In this document: positions 6,230 through 11,940 of the stretch, piece by piece
How positions within the stretch are numbered: the first letter of the stretch is position 1
How the letters are laid out: each line of letters begins with the position of its first letter
DNA from: an uncultured Oscillospiraceae bacterium
GTDB taxonomy: Bacteria > Bacillota > Clostridia > Oscillospirales > Acutalibacteraceae
Direction: 5' to 3'
NCBI GenBank assembly: GCA_900553525.1
Contig: USDZ01000039.1
Span: 1 to 11,940 of the forward strand
DNA length: 11,940 nt
Made by a program: the position numbers and the translations under genes
Notes under the pieces: generated by a model
The model's database searches: none
The model's input: the letters and a program-made list of their open reading frames with translations, nothing else
What the model was told of the DNA's origin: nothing

Positions 6230-6826
6230 TCAGGGCCGGAATGATACCCAATTTTCCAAACGCCGTATTTCGATTTCATAGGGTTGTTCCCGAACGTATA
6301 TGGTATAAAAACGGCCGGCCTCATACTCTGGATTTTCCGGATGACGATACAACAGCTGAAATAGAAAACCCTCCCCCGTTTTGCCGACGATTTGAATAGG
6401 AGATCTGTGCGTATAACATATATGGTGGTCAAAATCGCGTGTAGTCGGGTATATGTCCCGGATTTTGATCCGGGGCAGATCTTCAGAAGACACAAATCTG
6501 GCTTCATACGTCGTTGACGATGGATACTTTAAAAAAACAAATCTGCCGGTCAGTTTATCTTTTTCCATTCTGAAGTATGGCAATGTAAAAATCCGGGAGA
6601 TCATCACGAGGAGAAGGAGAAGCACCGGTATGATGAAAAGGCTATGGAAGCCACACAGCACGACAAAAATGATACACAGCACGCCAGGGATCACCATCGA
6701 CTTGTCATGATTATTCTGGCCATATAGATGATGGCAAAACGGACATTTGGCTAAAAACGGGGAACCGGTTGGATGCACAACCAGGCCTCCTTTTTGTTTC
6801 CCGCACCACGGGCATCGTTTTTTCAT
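6230..6826 (-). CDS. Hypothetical zinc-ribbon, two-TM membrane protein
   Basis: I do not recognise this 198-residue protein. It opens with a short zinc-ribbon-like motif, CPWC (Cys5, Cys8) and CPFC (Cys28, Cys31), followed by two closely spaced hydrophobic segments (about 43-60 and 61-81) and a soluble C-terminal half of about 115 residues rich in charged and aromatic residues. The layout suggests a membrane protein with the Cys4 site and C-terminal domain on the same face, probably cytoplasmic. The start at 6826 is chosen because AGGGAG lies 8 bp upstream and MKKRCPWCGK resembles other zinc-ribbon N-termini; the frame stays open to 7015 but that extension looks unlike protein. It stands alone on the minus strand, convergent with the ABC operon. 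No terminator is evident. Function unknown. Confidence 0.75.
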   Translation of the reverse strand: MKKRCPWCGKQKGGLVVHPTGSPFLAKCPFCHHLYGQNNHDKSMVIPGVLCIIFVVLCGFHSLFIIPVLLLLLVMISRIFTLPYFRMEKDKLTGRFVFLKYPSSTTYEARFVSSEDLPRIKIRDIYPTTRDFDHHICYTHRSPIQIVGKTGEGFLFQLLYRHPENPEYEAGRFYTIYVREQPYEIEIRRLENWVSFRP

Positions 6827-7197
6827 TTTATTGACTCCCTCTAACAGTAAAATCGGAACAACGGGGTACAGTCCGATCTGCCGAATACAGCTCCCTTGTC
6901 CATGAGCCGCCATCATCATTTTTCTTGATGTCAACCCGAAACGCCTCGCCTCATGTGGATTTCTTTCGAAACTAACCAGCCGCATAACAAGCGGTACTCT
7001 CCGACAGCCATTCAATACCCGACAGCATATGTGGATGTCCGATTGGAAGCGGATTACAAAGATATCAAAGCCTTGCTTTGCGATCGGACTTTCTGGGCTG
7101 TGGAATTTTTATTTCTCGCCGACGAATCGATTTTTAATCTTAAGACCCGGACGGCATCTCAGCCGGGCAATCCGGTGCCGACCATCCTCCAGTTTGG
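6827..7197. other. Intergenic region between acetyltransferase and zinc-ribbon gene
   Basis: Apart from the Shine-Dalgarno of the zinc-ribbon gene (6835-6840), I find no supported gene. A TTGACA on the minus strand lies near 6927-6932 but has no matching -10 box at normal spacing. GC-rich self-complementary sequence around 7147-7166 could fold at the 3' end of the acetyltransferase transcript, but it lacks a clear U-tract. Open frames on the plus strand here have no ribosome binding site or recognisable content. Confidence 0.5.
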
Positions 7198-7770
7198 TTA
7201 TTCGCCGTCCGGATTTTTCCCTTTTCCAAGCCAATCTTCACGGCGGAGGACATAGACGATATGGGGCATGTCCACCCCGTAATAATGCTTAACGAAGGAA
7301 TAGTCCGGTCGCAGCCCAATCCTTTCCGCCACTCTTTTGGATGCCTCGTTTGTGTCCCGGATGATGCTGACCACCCGCGAGGCGTCCATTTCCTTGAATG
7401 CAAAATCCCGGCAGGAAGCCGCCGCACGCGAGGCATAGCCGCGATGCCAGAACCGACGTTTGAGCAGATACCCAATCTCCAGTTCCGGACCGCCCGGGGT
7501 TTCTTGCATCGTCAGCCCGACTTGGCCGACGAATGCGCCGGTACCGCTATCGAGCAAAGCCCAGAGTCCAAATCCATACCGGATGTACCGCGCCTGCTGC
7601 CGCCCGAGCCAGGTATAAACCTCTTCCATGGTAAAGGCATGTTCATAAGCGGTCATGGCGACCGGATCCCGTAAAATTTCGCACAAATCCCCGACATCCT
7701 CCGCTGTAAGCGGACGAAAAAGGAGTCCGGGGCTTACCGGCAAACGCATCGACGCACATCTCCGTTCCAT
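7198..7770 (-). CDS. GNAT-family N-acetyltransferase (RimJ/RimL-like)
   Basis: The protein (190 residues from ATG 7770) has the Acetyltransf_3 layout found in RimJ/RimL-type enzymes, which transfer acetyl from acetyl-CoA to an amine, such as a protein N-terminus or small molecule. Visible elements are the N-terminal LLFRPLTAEDVGDLCEIL strand-helix, WALLDSGTGAFVGQVGL (beta 2-3), LEIGYLLKRRFWHRGYASRA carrying the acetyl-CoA pyrophosphate loop R-x-x-G-Y-A, and VVSIIRDTNEASKRVAERIGL near the C-terminus (the motif with N-x-x-S). Substrate cannot be deduced. ATG 7770 has GAAGGGA about 8 bp upstream; GTG 7797 (nine residues longer) also has GGAG at 6 bp and remains possible. It is a single gene read from a candidate promoter at 7925-7953, just downstream of the terminator of the hydrolase gene. 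Confidence 0.9.
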   Translation of the reverse strand: MERRCASMRLPVSPGLLFRPLTAEDVGDLCEILRDPVAMTAYEHAFTMEEVYTWLGRQQARYIRYGFGLWALLDSGTGAFVGQVGLTMQETPGGPELEIGYLLKRRFWHRGYASRAAASCRDFAFKEMDASRVVSIIRDTNEASKRVAERIGLRPDYSFVKHYYGVDMPHIVYVLRREDWLGKGKNPDGE

Positions 7771-7924
7771 CGCGGCATTCCCTTCAAAACAGTCCACGGT
7801 TGTCTCCGTCCGTTCGCCGGTCGGATATGGGCGATAACCCGCTGGACCGGTTTTTCCAGCACCGGGTGTTCTTGGATATCGAATGCAGCGTTGCTCTTTC
7901 TCCTGCCGTACTTCATTTTATATG

Positions 7925-7953
7925 AGTATACCGCGGCCCTGGAAAACGCGCAA
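7925..7953 (-). promoter_or_regulatory. Candidate promoter of the acetyltransferase gene
   Basis: On the minus strand TATACT (7930-7925) lies 17 bp downstream of TTGCGC (7953-7948). The -10 box is strong and the -35 box weak. The predicted transcript would have a leader of roughly 120-150 nt containing a GC-rich self-complementary segment (about 7840-7870). Moderate support only. Confidence 0.45.
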
Positions 7954-7994
7954 CCCTTTTCCGGAACTCAAGCCTCCGGGTGCTCGGGTCCGGA

Positions 7995-8027
7995 TAAAAA
8001 AGGACCGTGGAATGTATCCACGGTCCT
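7995..8027 (-). terminator. Rho-independent terminator of the M23 hydrolase gene
   Basis: Perfect 10-bp arms AGGACCGTGG (8001-8010) and CCACGGTCCT (8018-8027) surround a 7-nt loop. Read on the minus strand the hairpin is followed by a run of U (A-run 7996-8001 on the plus strand). It lies 14 bp after the stop codon of the hydrolase. Confidence 0.95.
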
Positions 8028-8040
8028 GGCTCTTGCTTGT

Positions 8041-9792
8041 TCAACCTACAAATGCTAACGGATTGGTCGTTTTTCCGTTGATGCGGATCTCAAAATGGAG
8101 ATGCGGTCCGCTGCTGCGGCCGGTACTTCCCACTTTGGCGATGACCTGGCCTTTTGTGACCTTCTGCCCCGGTTCCACCAGGACCGAGCTGCAATGCGCA
8201 TACATTGTCTGATACCCGCCGCCGTGATCGATAAGGACGTAGCTACCGTAGCTCATGCCCCAGCCGCTCGTATTGGTCTTGACCACTACGCCGCCGTCTG
8301 CGGCGATAATGCTCTGCCCGTAAATGCCGCTGGCCGAAATATCGATTCCCGAATGGGTAGAGCGTCCCCGCCGGCCATAGGGAGAGGTGATGTTGCGGGT
8401 ATAGGGCATCGGCCATATAAACTTGCCTGTTGAGATTCCGTCTCCGGTATAAGCGCCCGGATTTACCTTTTTGCCGCCTACGACAACCACCTTATCGACC
8501 GGTTCCCGGATGATTTCCGTCGATAAAATGTTTCGGGACTGTTCCACCCCATCGATATACGTGACCTCGGCCGTTACCTTCTGCAGTCCTTCTTGTCCCT
8601 GCGTCTGTACCTTCTCATAACCCTCATACTGAGAGGAATCCTGCACTTTTTTCGTCTGGTAATCCAGCGTCTGCTCATATTCTACGACCCGAGTCACCTG
8701 TACGCGCAGAAAAGACTGAGGTCTCTGTACCACCAGCTCGTCCCCGATATGAATCATATCCCCCTGTTCCGGGTTAAGGGCCTTGAGTTCGCTAATGGTC
8801 ATGCCGTGCTTGCTGGCAATCCGGCTGTAAGAATCGCCCGGCACCGCCTCATACCGCTTTTCCACCACTGTCTGTGCGGTCAAATGGGTCTTCATGGCGC
8901 TCGCGCTGATGGTGGAGGTTACCGGATACAGACCGTCCACCACTTCTACTTTTTGCAAAAACTGCGCCTGATCGGTGCCGGTACCGTCCCGATAGCTGTC
9001 GAGTATTCCGTTAAGGACACCGTCAAGCTGGACACGGGAAGTCACTGCGCCGATAAACCGGTCGTCCACGTACAGGCCGCTGGCTTCGGTGATGGAATCG
9101 CTGGAAGAAGAGAGAATCCGGTCGCAGACCGCGGTTTCATCCAGCAGTTCCTCGTTGCGCACCACCGCAAGGGTAAGCTTTGGCGTCCGTTCCACTTGGA
9201 AGGAGTCATCGGTGTTGATAACCCGCTCGGCCGCCATGGCCGCAGCCGTATCGAAAACCGACTCGTCCGCAATATAGCCGAGTTTTTCACCTCCGTATTC
9301 CACCACCAGCCCAAATTCTAGACCGCTCCAGAATTTGAGTGTAAAAACCAAGAGAAACGCCGCGGCGACCGGTGCCGCAATATTGAAAAGGGAAAAGAGC
9401 GCTTTCCGATGACGCCTAACCGCCAGAAAGGGCAGAAGCAAAATCTGCAACAGACCCATCGCGGGATGGCGCCGGAACGCGGCGGACACCCGGCGGCCGG
9501 CTATGACAAAGCCTTGACCGATCCGGCGGCATTCGCCGGCAAATGCACGCAGATGACGCAGCAGCGCCCAGTCCAAAAAACGGTGTATAACATGCCCCAC
9601 TGGAGCGAAAACGCGGGATGTCCCCCGAGCGAACGTCCGAGCGATTCGAACGACTTGAACACCTGTGACGTAACACAAACGGTATCCGGCAGCCGCTCCC
9701 CTGCGGACAGCCCTCCAAACCCTCTTCGCTAAAACCCTCGTCCCCCGTGCGGTGCGGCGCGCAAGGGTCGGGATTTTTTCTTTAAGAAACAA
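8041..9792 (-). CDS. Membrane-anchored LysM-G5-M23 peptidoglycan endopeptidase
   Basis: The 583-residue protein starts with an Arg-rich cytoplasmic segment (1-131), followed by one transmembrane helix (about 132-155) that exports the rest. An extracytoplasmic region (160-310) leads to a LysM domain (about 314-357, YEAVPGDSYSRIASKHGMTISELKALNP) that binds peptidoglycan, a G5 domain (about 362-440), and a C-terminal M23/lysostaphin-type zinc peptidase domain (about 460-583). The M23 metal ligands are visible: His480 and Asp484 in HSGID, and His566 in HLH (564-566), plus the conserved YAH. It should cut peptide cross-links in the wall during growth or remodelling. TTG 9792 is the start because GAGGGAG lies 9 bp upstream and an in-frame TGA stands three codons before it. 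The gene has its own promoter, a WalR-like box and a terminator. Confidence 0.93.
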   Translation of the reverse strand: MFLKEKIPTLARRTARGTRVLAKRVWRAVRRGAAAGYRLCYVTGVQVVRIARTFARGTSRVFAPVGHVIHRFLDWALLRHLRAFAGECRRIGQGFVIAGRRVSAAFRRHPAMGLLQILLLPFLAVRRHRKALFSLFNIAAPVAAAFLLVFTLKFWSGLEFGLVVEYGGEKLGYIADESVFDTAAAMAAERVINTDDSFQVERTPKLTLAVVRNEELLDETAVCDRILSSSSDSITEASGLYVDDRFIGAVTSRVQLDGVLNGILDSYRDGTGTDQAQFLQKVEVVDGLYPVTSTISASAMKTHLTAQTVVEKRYEAVPGDSYSRIASKHGMTISELKALNPEQGDMIHIGDELVVQRPQSFLRVQVTRVVEYEQTLDYQTKKVQDSSQYEGYEKVQTQGQEGLQKVTAEVTYIDGVEQSRNILSTEIIREPVDKVVVVGGKKVNPGAYTGDGISTGKFIWPMPYTRNITSPYGRRGRSTHSGIDISASGIYGQSIIAADGGVVVKTNTSGWGMSYGSYVLIDHGGGYQTMYAHCSSVLVEPGQKVTKGQVIAKVGSTGRSSGPHLHFEIRINGKTTNPLAFVG

Positions 9793-9880
9793 CGGTACTC
9801 ACTCCCTCATGGTCGTCCAGACCGGCGTTGTCGGCTCCGGTCGGATTCACAAAGACTGGGCGGATATCCGTCCTCTAAAA

Positions 9881-9897
9881 GTTACAACTTTGTAACA
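9881..9897 (-). promoter_or_regulatory. WalR (YycF)-like binding site upstream of the M23 gene
   Basis: On the minus strand TGTTAC-AAAGT-TGTAAC fits the WalR consensus TGTWAH-N5-TGTWAH exactly. WalR is the essential Firmicute response regulator for cell-wall hydrolases. The site lies just downstream of the -10 box, over the predicted transcription start, where binding would be expected to repress. The same bases form a perfect 16-bp palindrome (9881-9896), so a different dimeric regulator is an alternative. Confidence 0.55.
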
Positions 9898-9908
9898 ACC
9901 TGTTTTCT

Positions 9909-9936
9909 ATTATACTCAAAATTTTCCGGAAAGCAA
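9909..9936 (-). promoter_or_regulatory. Promoter of the M23 hydrolase gene
   Basis: On the minus strand a perfect TATAAT (9914-9909) lies 16 bp downstream of TTGCTT (9936-9931). A very AT-rich tract lies upstream of the -35 box and could act as an UP element. Transcription would start near 9902, giving a leader of about 110 nt. Confidence 0.65.
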
Positions 9937-9944
9937 CCTCCTAT

Positions 9945-10020
9945 TTTGAACTTTATGATTTATTGTTATATTATTTTACACATAAATATTTTATTTTATT
10001 GTTTTTATATAAAAAATGAC
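9945..10020. other. Very AT-rich tract between divergent genes
   Basis: The 60 bases 9961-10020 contain only 6 G or C, against clearly higher GC in the surrounding genes. No credible gene is present. The tract lies directly upstream of the leftward hydrolase promoter and 5' of the rightward DUF378 gene, so it probably shapes promoter architecture through bent or easily melted DNA. Confidence 0.7.
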
Positions 10021-10125
10021 GTTTTTTCTTCTGGTATTCGACGGAATGCCCAATATTTTCTGGTTCGTCGCATGGCTTTGCTGCTCGCGGCCGGACAGGG
10101 AAACAATGGTAAAAATTGCGTTCCA

Positions 10126-10152
10126 TTGGTAAAAAAACGGGACCAGTATAAT
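10126..10152 (+). promoter_or_regulatory. Candidate promoter of the DUF378 gene
   Basis: A perfect TATAAT at 10147-10152 is preceded at 15 bp by TTGGTA (10126-10131), a short spacing and weak -35. The -35 area overlaps an inverted repeat, CAATGG (10104-10109) and CCATTG (10123-10128), and a repeated TGGTAAAAA (10107 and 10127), which may be a regulator site. Moderate support. Confidence 0.5.
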
Positions 10153-10231
10153 TTCATCCACTGTATCCGATACTAACTTTGCGCAGCAATGCGTAATTTC
10201 ACAAATGAAGGTGGATGAAGGAGTGAAGAAC

Positions 10232-10444
10232 GTGCTGGACAGACTGGCCCTGATCCTTGTTGTCATCGGCGCCATCAACTGGGGCAGCATCGGCTTGTTC
10301 CAATTCGACATAGTGGGATGGGCTTTTGGCGGACAGGGCGCCGCGGTCAGCCGAGTAATCTACACCATTGTCGCCTTGGCCGGTATCTGGTGCATTTCCC
10401 TATTTTTCCGGGAACGAGAGGAAATTCTCGAGCATCACGACTGA
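10232..10444 (+). CDS. DUF378-family small membrane protein
   Basis: This is a 70-residue protein from GTG 10232, or 79 from ATG 10205. It has two hydrophobic helices: LALILVVIGAINWGSIGLFQFDIVGWAF, with the family's typical GAINWG...GLF core, and VSRVIYTIVALAGIWCISLFF. It ends in a short acidic cytoplasmic-looking tail. The DUF378 (YuzA-like) family is widespread in Firmicutes; its function is unknown. GTG 10232 is preferred because AAGGAG (10218-10223) lies 8 bp upstream. GTG 10223 would give the common family start MKNVLDRLAL but overlaps that Shine-Dalgarno; ATG 10205 has none. A candidate promoter lies at 10126-10152 and a terminator follows at 10455-10492, so it is a single-gene unit. 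Confidence 0.88.
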   Translation: MLDRLALILVVIGAINWGSIGLFQFDIVGWAFGGQGAAVSRVIYTIVALAGIWCISLFFREREEILEHHD

Positions 10445-10454
10445 TCGGTCACAT

Positions 10455-10492
10455 AAAAAGAGCGGGAATGCGCTGAGCATCCTGCTCTTTTT
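10455..10492 (+). terminator. Terminator after the DUF378 gene (likely bidirectional)
   Basis: AAAAAGAGC (10455-10463) pairs with GCTCTTTTT (10484-10492), with an inner stem around GG-ATGC interrupted by one mismatch and one bulge, and a short loop. A-run and T-run flanks allow use in both directions. It lies 11 bp after the DUF378 stop codon. Confidence 0.85.
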
Positions 10493-10588
10493 ACATAGGT
10501 AGGCTTGGATGCCGTATTTGAGCCTCCCGCGTTTTTGCATCATCCCGCCTCTTTTCGTCCATACTAGGGTAAAATCCGGAAAGCGGGG

Positions 10589-11536
10589 ATGGATATGCGC
10601 CCGGCCAAACAAGCCCGTATACAGCTAGGTGGCAACTGGAGCGGAGCGATCACGGTTCAGTGCATTGTACTTGCAGCCGATATTCTGCTCACCGTTTCAG
10701 AATTCGGTGCACTGATCCTGATGGGGCTTGGGGTGGATCAAGGGGTCTCCATAGACGGGCTTTTACAGGGACGGGACAACGGATGGCGCCTCGGGATCCT
10801 TGGGATTGCGCTGCTGACCGATCTGCTCCTCATCTCTCCCCTTCGGGCCGGACAGGCCGTCTATTACCGTCTCATAGCCGATCCCGGACCGCCGCCTCTT
10901 CATCCGGTTTCCGAGGTGACCGACGGCAGCGGCACGCATCTTGTGGCCGGGGCAGAACCCGATCCCGCCGCGCAGACGGTACCCACCCGCATCATCTGGC
11001 GTTTTTATCGGATAAAATGGTATGGCAAGGCCATACGCTGGCGTCTGTCCCTTTGGGGCCTGCGTGCGTTTTGGAGTGTGATCTTTTTCGCCCCTGCTGC
11101 CTTGACGCTTGGATATGGAGATTGGTTGCGGCGCGGGAGCGGTGACACGGCGTTCACGGAAATCACCATACTTTTTTCAGCCATTTTCGGGCTGTTCGCC
11201 CTCATCGCCGGTTTTATCGCCGTCGAGCTGGTCATGCTGCGCTATATGCCCACCGGCTATCTGTTGGCCGAACAGCCGACGGTGCGGGCCGCTGTGCGGG
11301 AATCCCGTCGTCTGATGAAAGGGAGAGTAGGCGAGATTGCCTGGCTATACCTGGGCTTTTCAGGCTGGCTGTTCGCCTGTTTTGCTTTTCTACCCTATTT
11401 TTATGTTTCCCCTCTGTTTTTGACCGCTCGAGCGGGGGCCGTCCACCGTCTGCAAAAACTCTCTCCCGCTCCCGCGCCTTCGCCGGTTTCCCGCATTCGC
11501 CGCCGACATAAGGCTCCGCACCGGCGACATGCCTGA
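10589..11536 (+). CDS. DUF975-like multi-pass integral membrane protein
   Basis: The 315-residue protein resembles the DUF975 family of Firmicute membrane proteins of unknown function. The N-terminal RIQLGGNWSGAI matches the family's opening pattern of an Arg/Leu helix then GNW. The C-terminal LRYMPTGYLLAEQPTVRAAVRESRRLMKGRVGEIAWLYLGFSGW matches its best-conserved block (tyrosine/leucine segment, acidic helix, RESRRLMKG, then a hydrophobic GW segment). Hydrophobic segments lie near 24-47, 67-88, 150-172, 190-218, 240-250 and 258-280; the tail is basic (RIRRRHKAPHRRHA). The region 100-130 is a hydrophilic insert rich in Pro and acidic residues. ATG 10589 and ATG 10595 are both possible; only a weak AG-rich motif precedes them. 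A terminator follows at 11605-11636. No promoter was clear. Confidence 0.8.
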   Translation: MDMRPAKQARIQLGGNWSGAITVQCIVLAADILLTVSEFGALILMGLGVDQGVSIDGLLQGRDNGWRLGILGIALLTDLLLISPLRAGQAVYYRLIADPGPPPLHPVSEVTDGSGTHLVAGAEPDPAAQTVPTRIIWRFYRIKWYGKAIRWRLSLWGLRAFWSVIFFAPAALTLGYGDWLRRGSGDTAFTEITILFSAIFGLFALIAGFIAVELVMLRYMPTGYLLAEQPTVRAAVRESRRLMKGRVGEIAWLYLGFSGWLFACFAFLPYFYVSPLFLTARAGAVHRLQKLSPAPAPSPVSRIRRRHKAPHRRHA

Positions 11537-11604
11537 AAATCCCTCTGTGCAGAGACTCCGGCCCATGCTGTTCATCGAAACGGCGTTCCTGTGATACCGC
11601 TTTT

Positions 11605-11636
11605 TAGGGCGTTGCATTTTGCAACGCACCTTTTTT
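11605..11636 (+). terminator. Rho-independent terminator after the DUF975-like gene
   Basis: Perfect 8-bp arms GCGTTGCA (11609-11616) and TGCAACGC (11620-11627) surround a TTT loop and are followed by a six-T run (11631-11636). It ends the rightward unit about 70 bp after the stop codon. Confidence 0.92.
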
Positions 11637-11745
11637 GCGCCTTATCGATGCGGGAACCCATCCTTCTCCCCAGCTGCGGCACCCAAAAATACCCTTGCGC
11701 TGTGATGTTTTCCAGGGGGCGTGAGCCGTATTTTGCCCTTTTCCC

Positions 11746-11774
11746 TTGTCAGGCCATCCTTTTCGGAGTATAAT
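11746..11774 (+). promoter_or_regulatory. Strong sigma-A promoter of the last gene
   Basis: TTGTCA (11746-11751) and a perfect TATAAT (11769-11774) are spaced by 17 bp, matching 11 of 12 consensus positions at optimal spacing. The transcript should start near 11781, about 32 bp before the start codon. Confidence 0.88.
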
Positions 11775-11812
11775 GAAATGATAGCACCCTGGGAAGGAGG
11801 CGCGGTATTCGC

Positions 11813-11940
11813 ATGTCTCTGTTTTCACTCAAACGCATTGCAGGGGAAGCCCAAAACCGCCAGACTTATCTGCGCGGCGTCGCTTGCTACAACGCCGGCA
11901 AAGTTGGCCGCGTTGTCCGGGACCGGGATGACTTTTACGA
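11813..11940 (+). CDS. Probable SWIM/SNF2-type helicase, N-terminal fragment, runs off window
   Basis: Only 42 codons are visible, beginning MSLFSLKRIAGEAQNRQTYL and continuing RGVACYNAGKVGRVVRD. A start of this kind (helix, then RGxxYYxxGRV, then a polar strand) is typical of the SWIM zinc-finger-containing region at the N-terminus of bacterial SNF2-family helicases, which are ATP-dependent translocases on double-stranded DNA. The zinc finger and helicase motifs would lie beyond the window, so this is a tentative call from one short motif. The start ATG follows a strong AAGGAGG (11794-11800) with a long 12-bp gap; the in-frame ATT at 11807 would be better spaced but is a rare start. A strong promoter precedes it, and the upstream terminator makes it a new transcription unit. 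Confidence 0.5.
   Translation, partial: MSLFSLKRIAGEAQNRQTYLRGVACYNAGKVGRVVRDRDDFY

Noticed and set aside
6827..7015. Longer N-terminus for the zinc-ribbon protein
   Set aside because: The frame is open, but the added sequence looks non-coding and the only good ribosome binding site precedes the start at 6826.
6953..7292. Plus-strand frames between the zinc-ribbon and acetyltransferase genes
   Set aside because: They run into the antisense of the acetyltransferase gene and lack a ribosome binding site or family features.
7771..7916. Small leftward frame beginning at the presumed acetyltransferase transcript start
   Set aside because: It has no Shine-Dalgarno, overlaps the acetyltransferase start region and has no recognisable sequence; a leaderless peptide cannot be excluded but is unsupported.
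8593..9321. Long plus-strand frame opposite the M23 hydrolase
   Set aside because: It is the shadow of the hydrolase gene, which has clear LysM, G5 and M23 motifs on the other strand.

Overview
The window looks like a chromosomal segment of a moderately GC-rich Firmicute, probably Clostridia (an Oscillospirales-type gut or anaerobic lineage would fit). The basis is Shine-Dalgarno-led genes with GTG/TTG starts, canonical sigma-A promoters, a type I-C-like CRISPR repeat, a LmrCD/TM287-288-type heterodimeric ABC exporter, a LysM-G5-M23 wall hydrolase and DUF378/DUF975 membrane proteins. The lineage is inferred from gene families seen by eye, not from a database search.

Layout. 1-642 is the 3' end of groEL, closed by a strong terminator (726-765). 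942-1785 is a CRISPR array of 13 repeats and 12 spacers, transcribed leftward: repeats read 5'-GTCGGCCCCC...GTGGATTGAAAT-3' on the minus strand. Its decayed trailer end lies to the left, with a further truncated repeat end at 897-905, and its leader lies to the right (about 1786-2050). No cas gene is present in the window. 2028-6089 is a self-contained rightward operon: a near-perfect sigma-A promoter overlapped by a 31-bp palindromic operator, a MarR-family regulator, and two overlapping ABC exporter half-transporter genes. The first exporter subunit carries the degenerate ATP site and the second the canonical one.

6230-9792 holds three leftward genes: a small zinc-ribbon/two-TM protein of unknown function, a RimJ/RimL-like GNAT acetyltransferase, and a large membrane-anchored LysM-G5-M23 murein hydrolase with its own promoter and terminator. 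A 17-bp sequence matching the WalR (YycF) consensus lies over the predicted start of the hydrolase transcript, suggesting cell-wall-stress control. A 10% GC tract (about 9945-10020) separates this gene from the rightward genes that follow: a DUF378 small membrane protein, a DUF975-like multi-pass membrane protein, and the first 42 codons of a probable SWIM/SNF2-type helicase gene behind a strong promoter.

The genes form several unrelated transcription units, not one pathway. I see no clearly new multi-gene system. The points most worth following are the locally cas-less I-C-type array with trailer decay and a spacer reading as phage-like collagen repeats, the unusual double-palindrome MarR operator, and the WalR-like box in front of the hydrolase.
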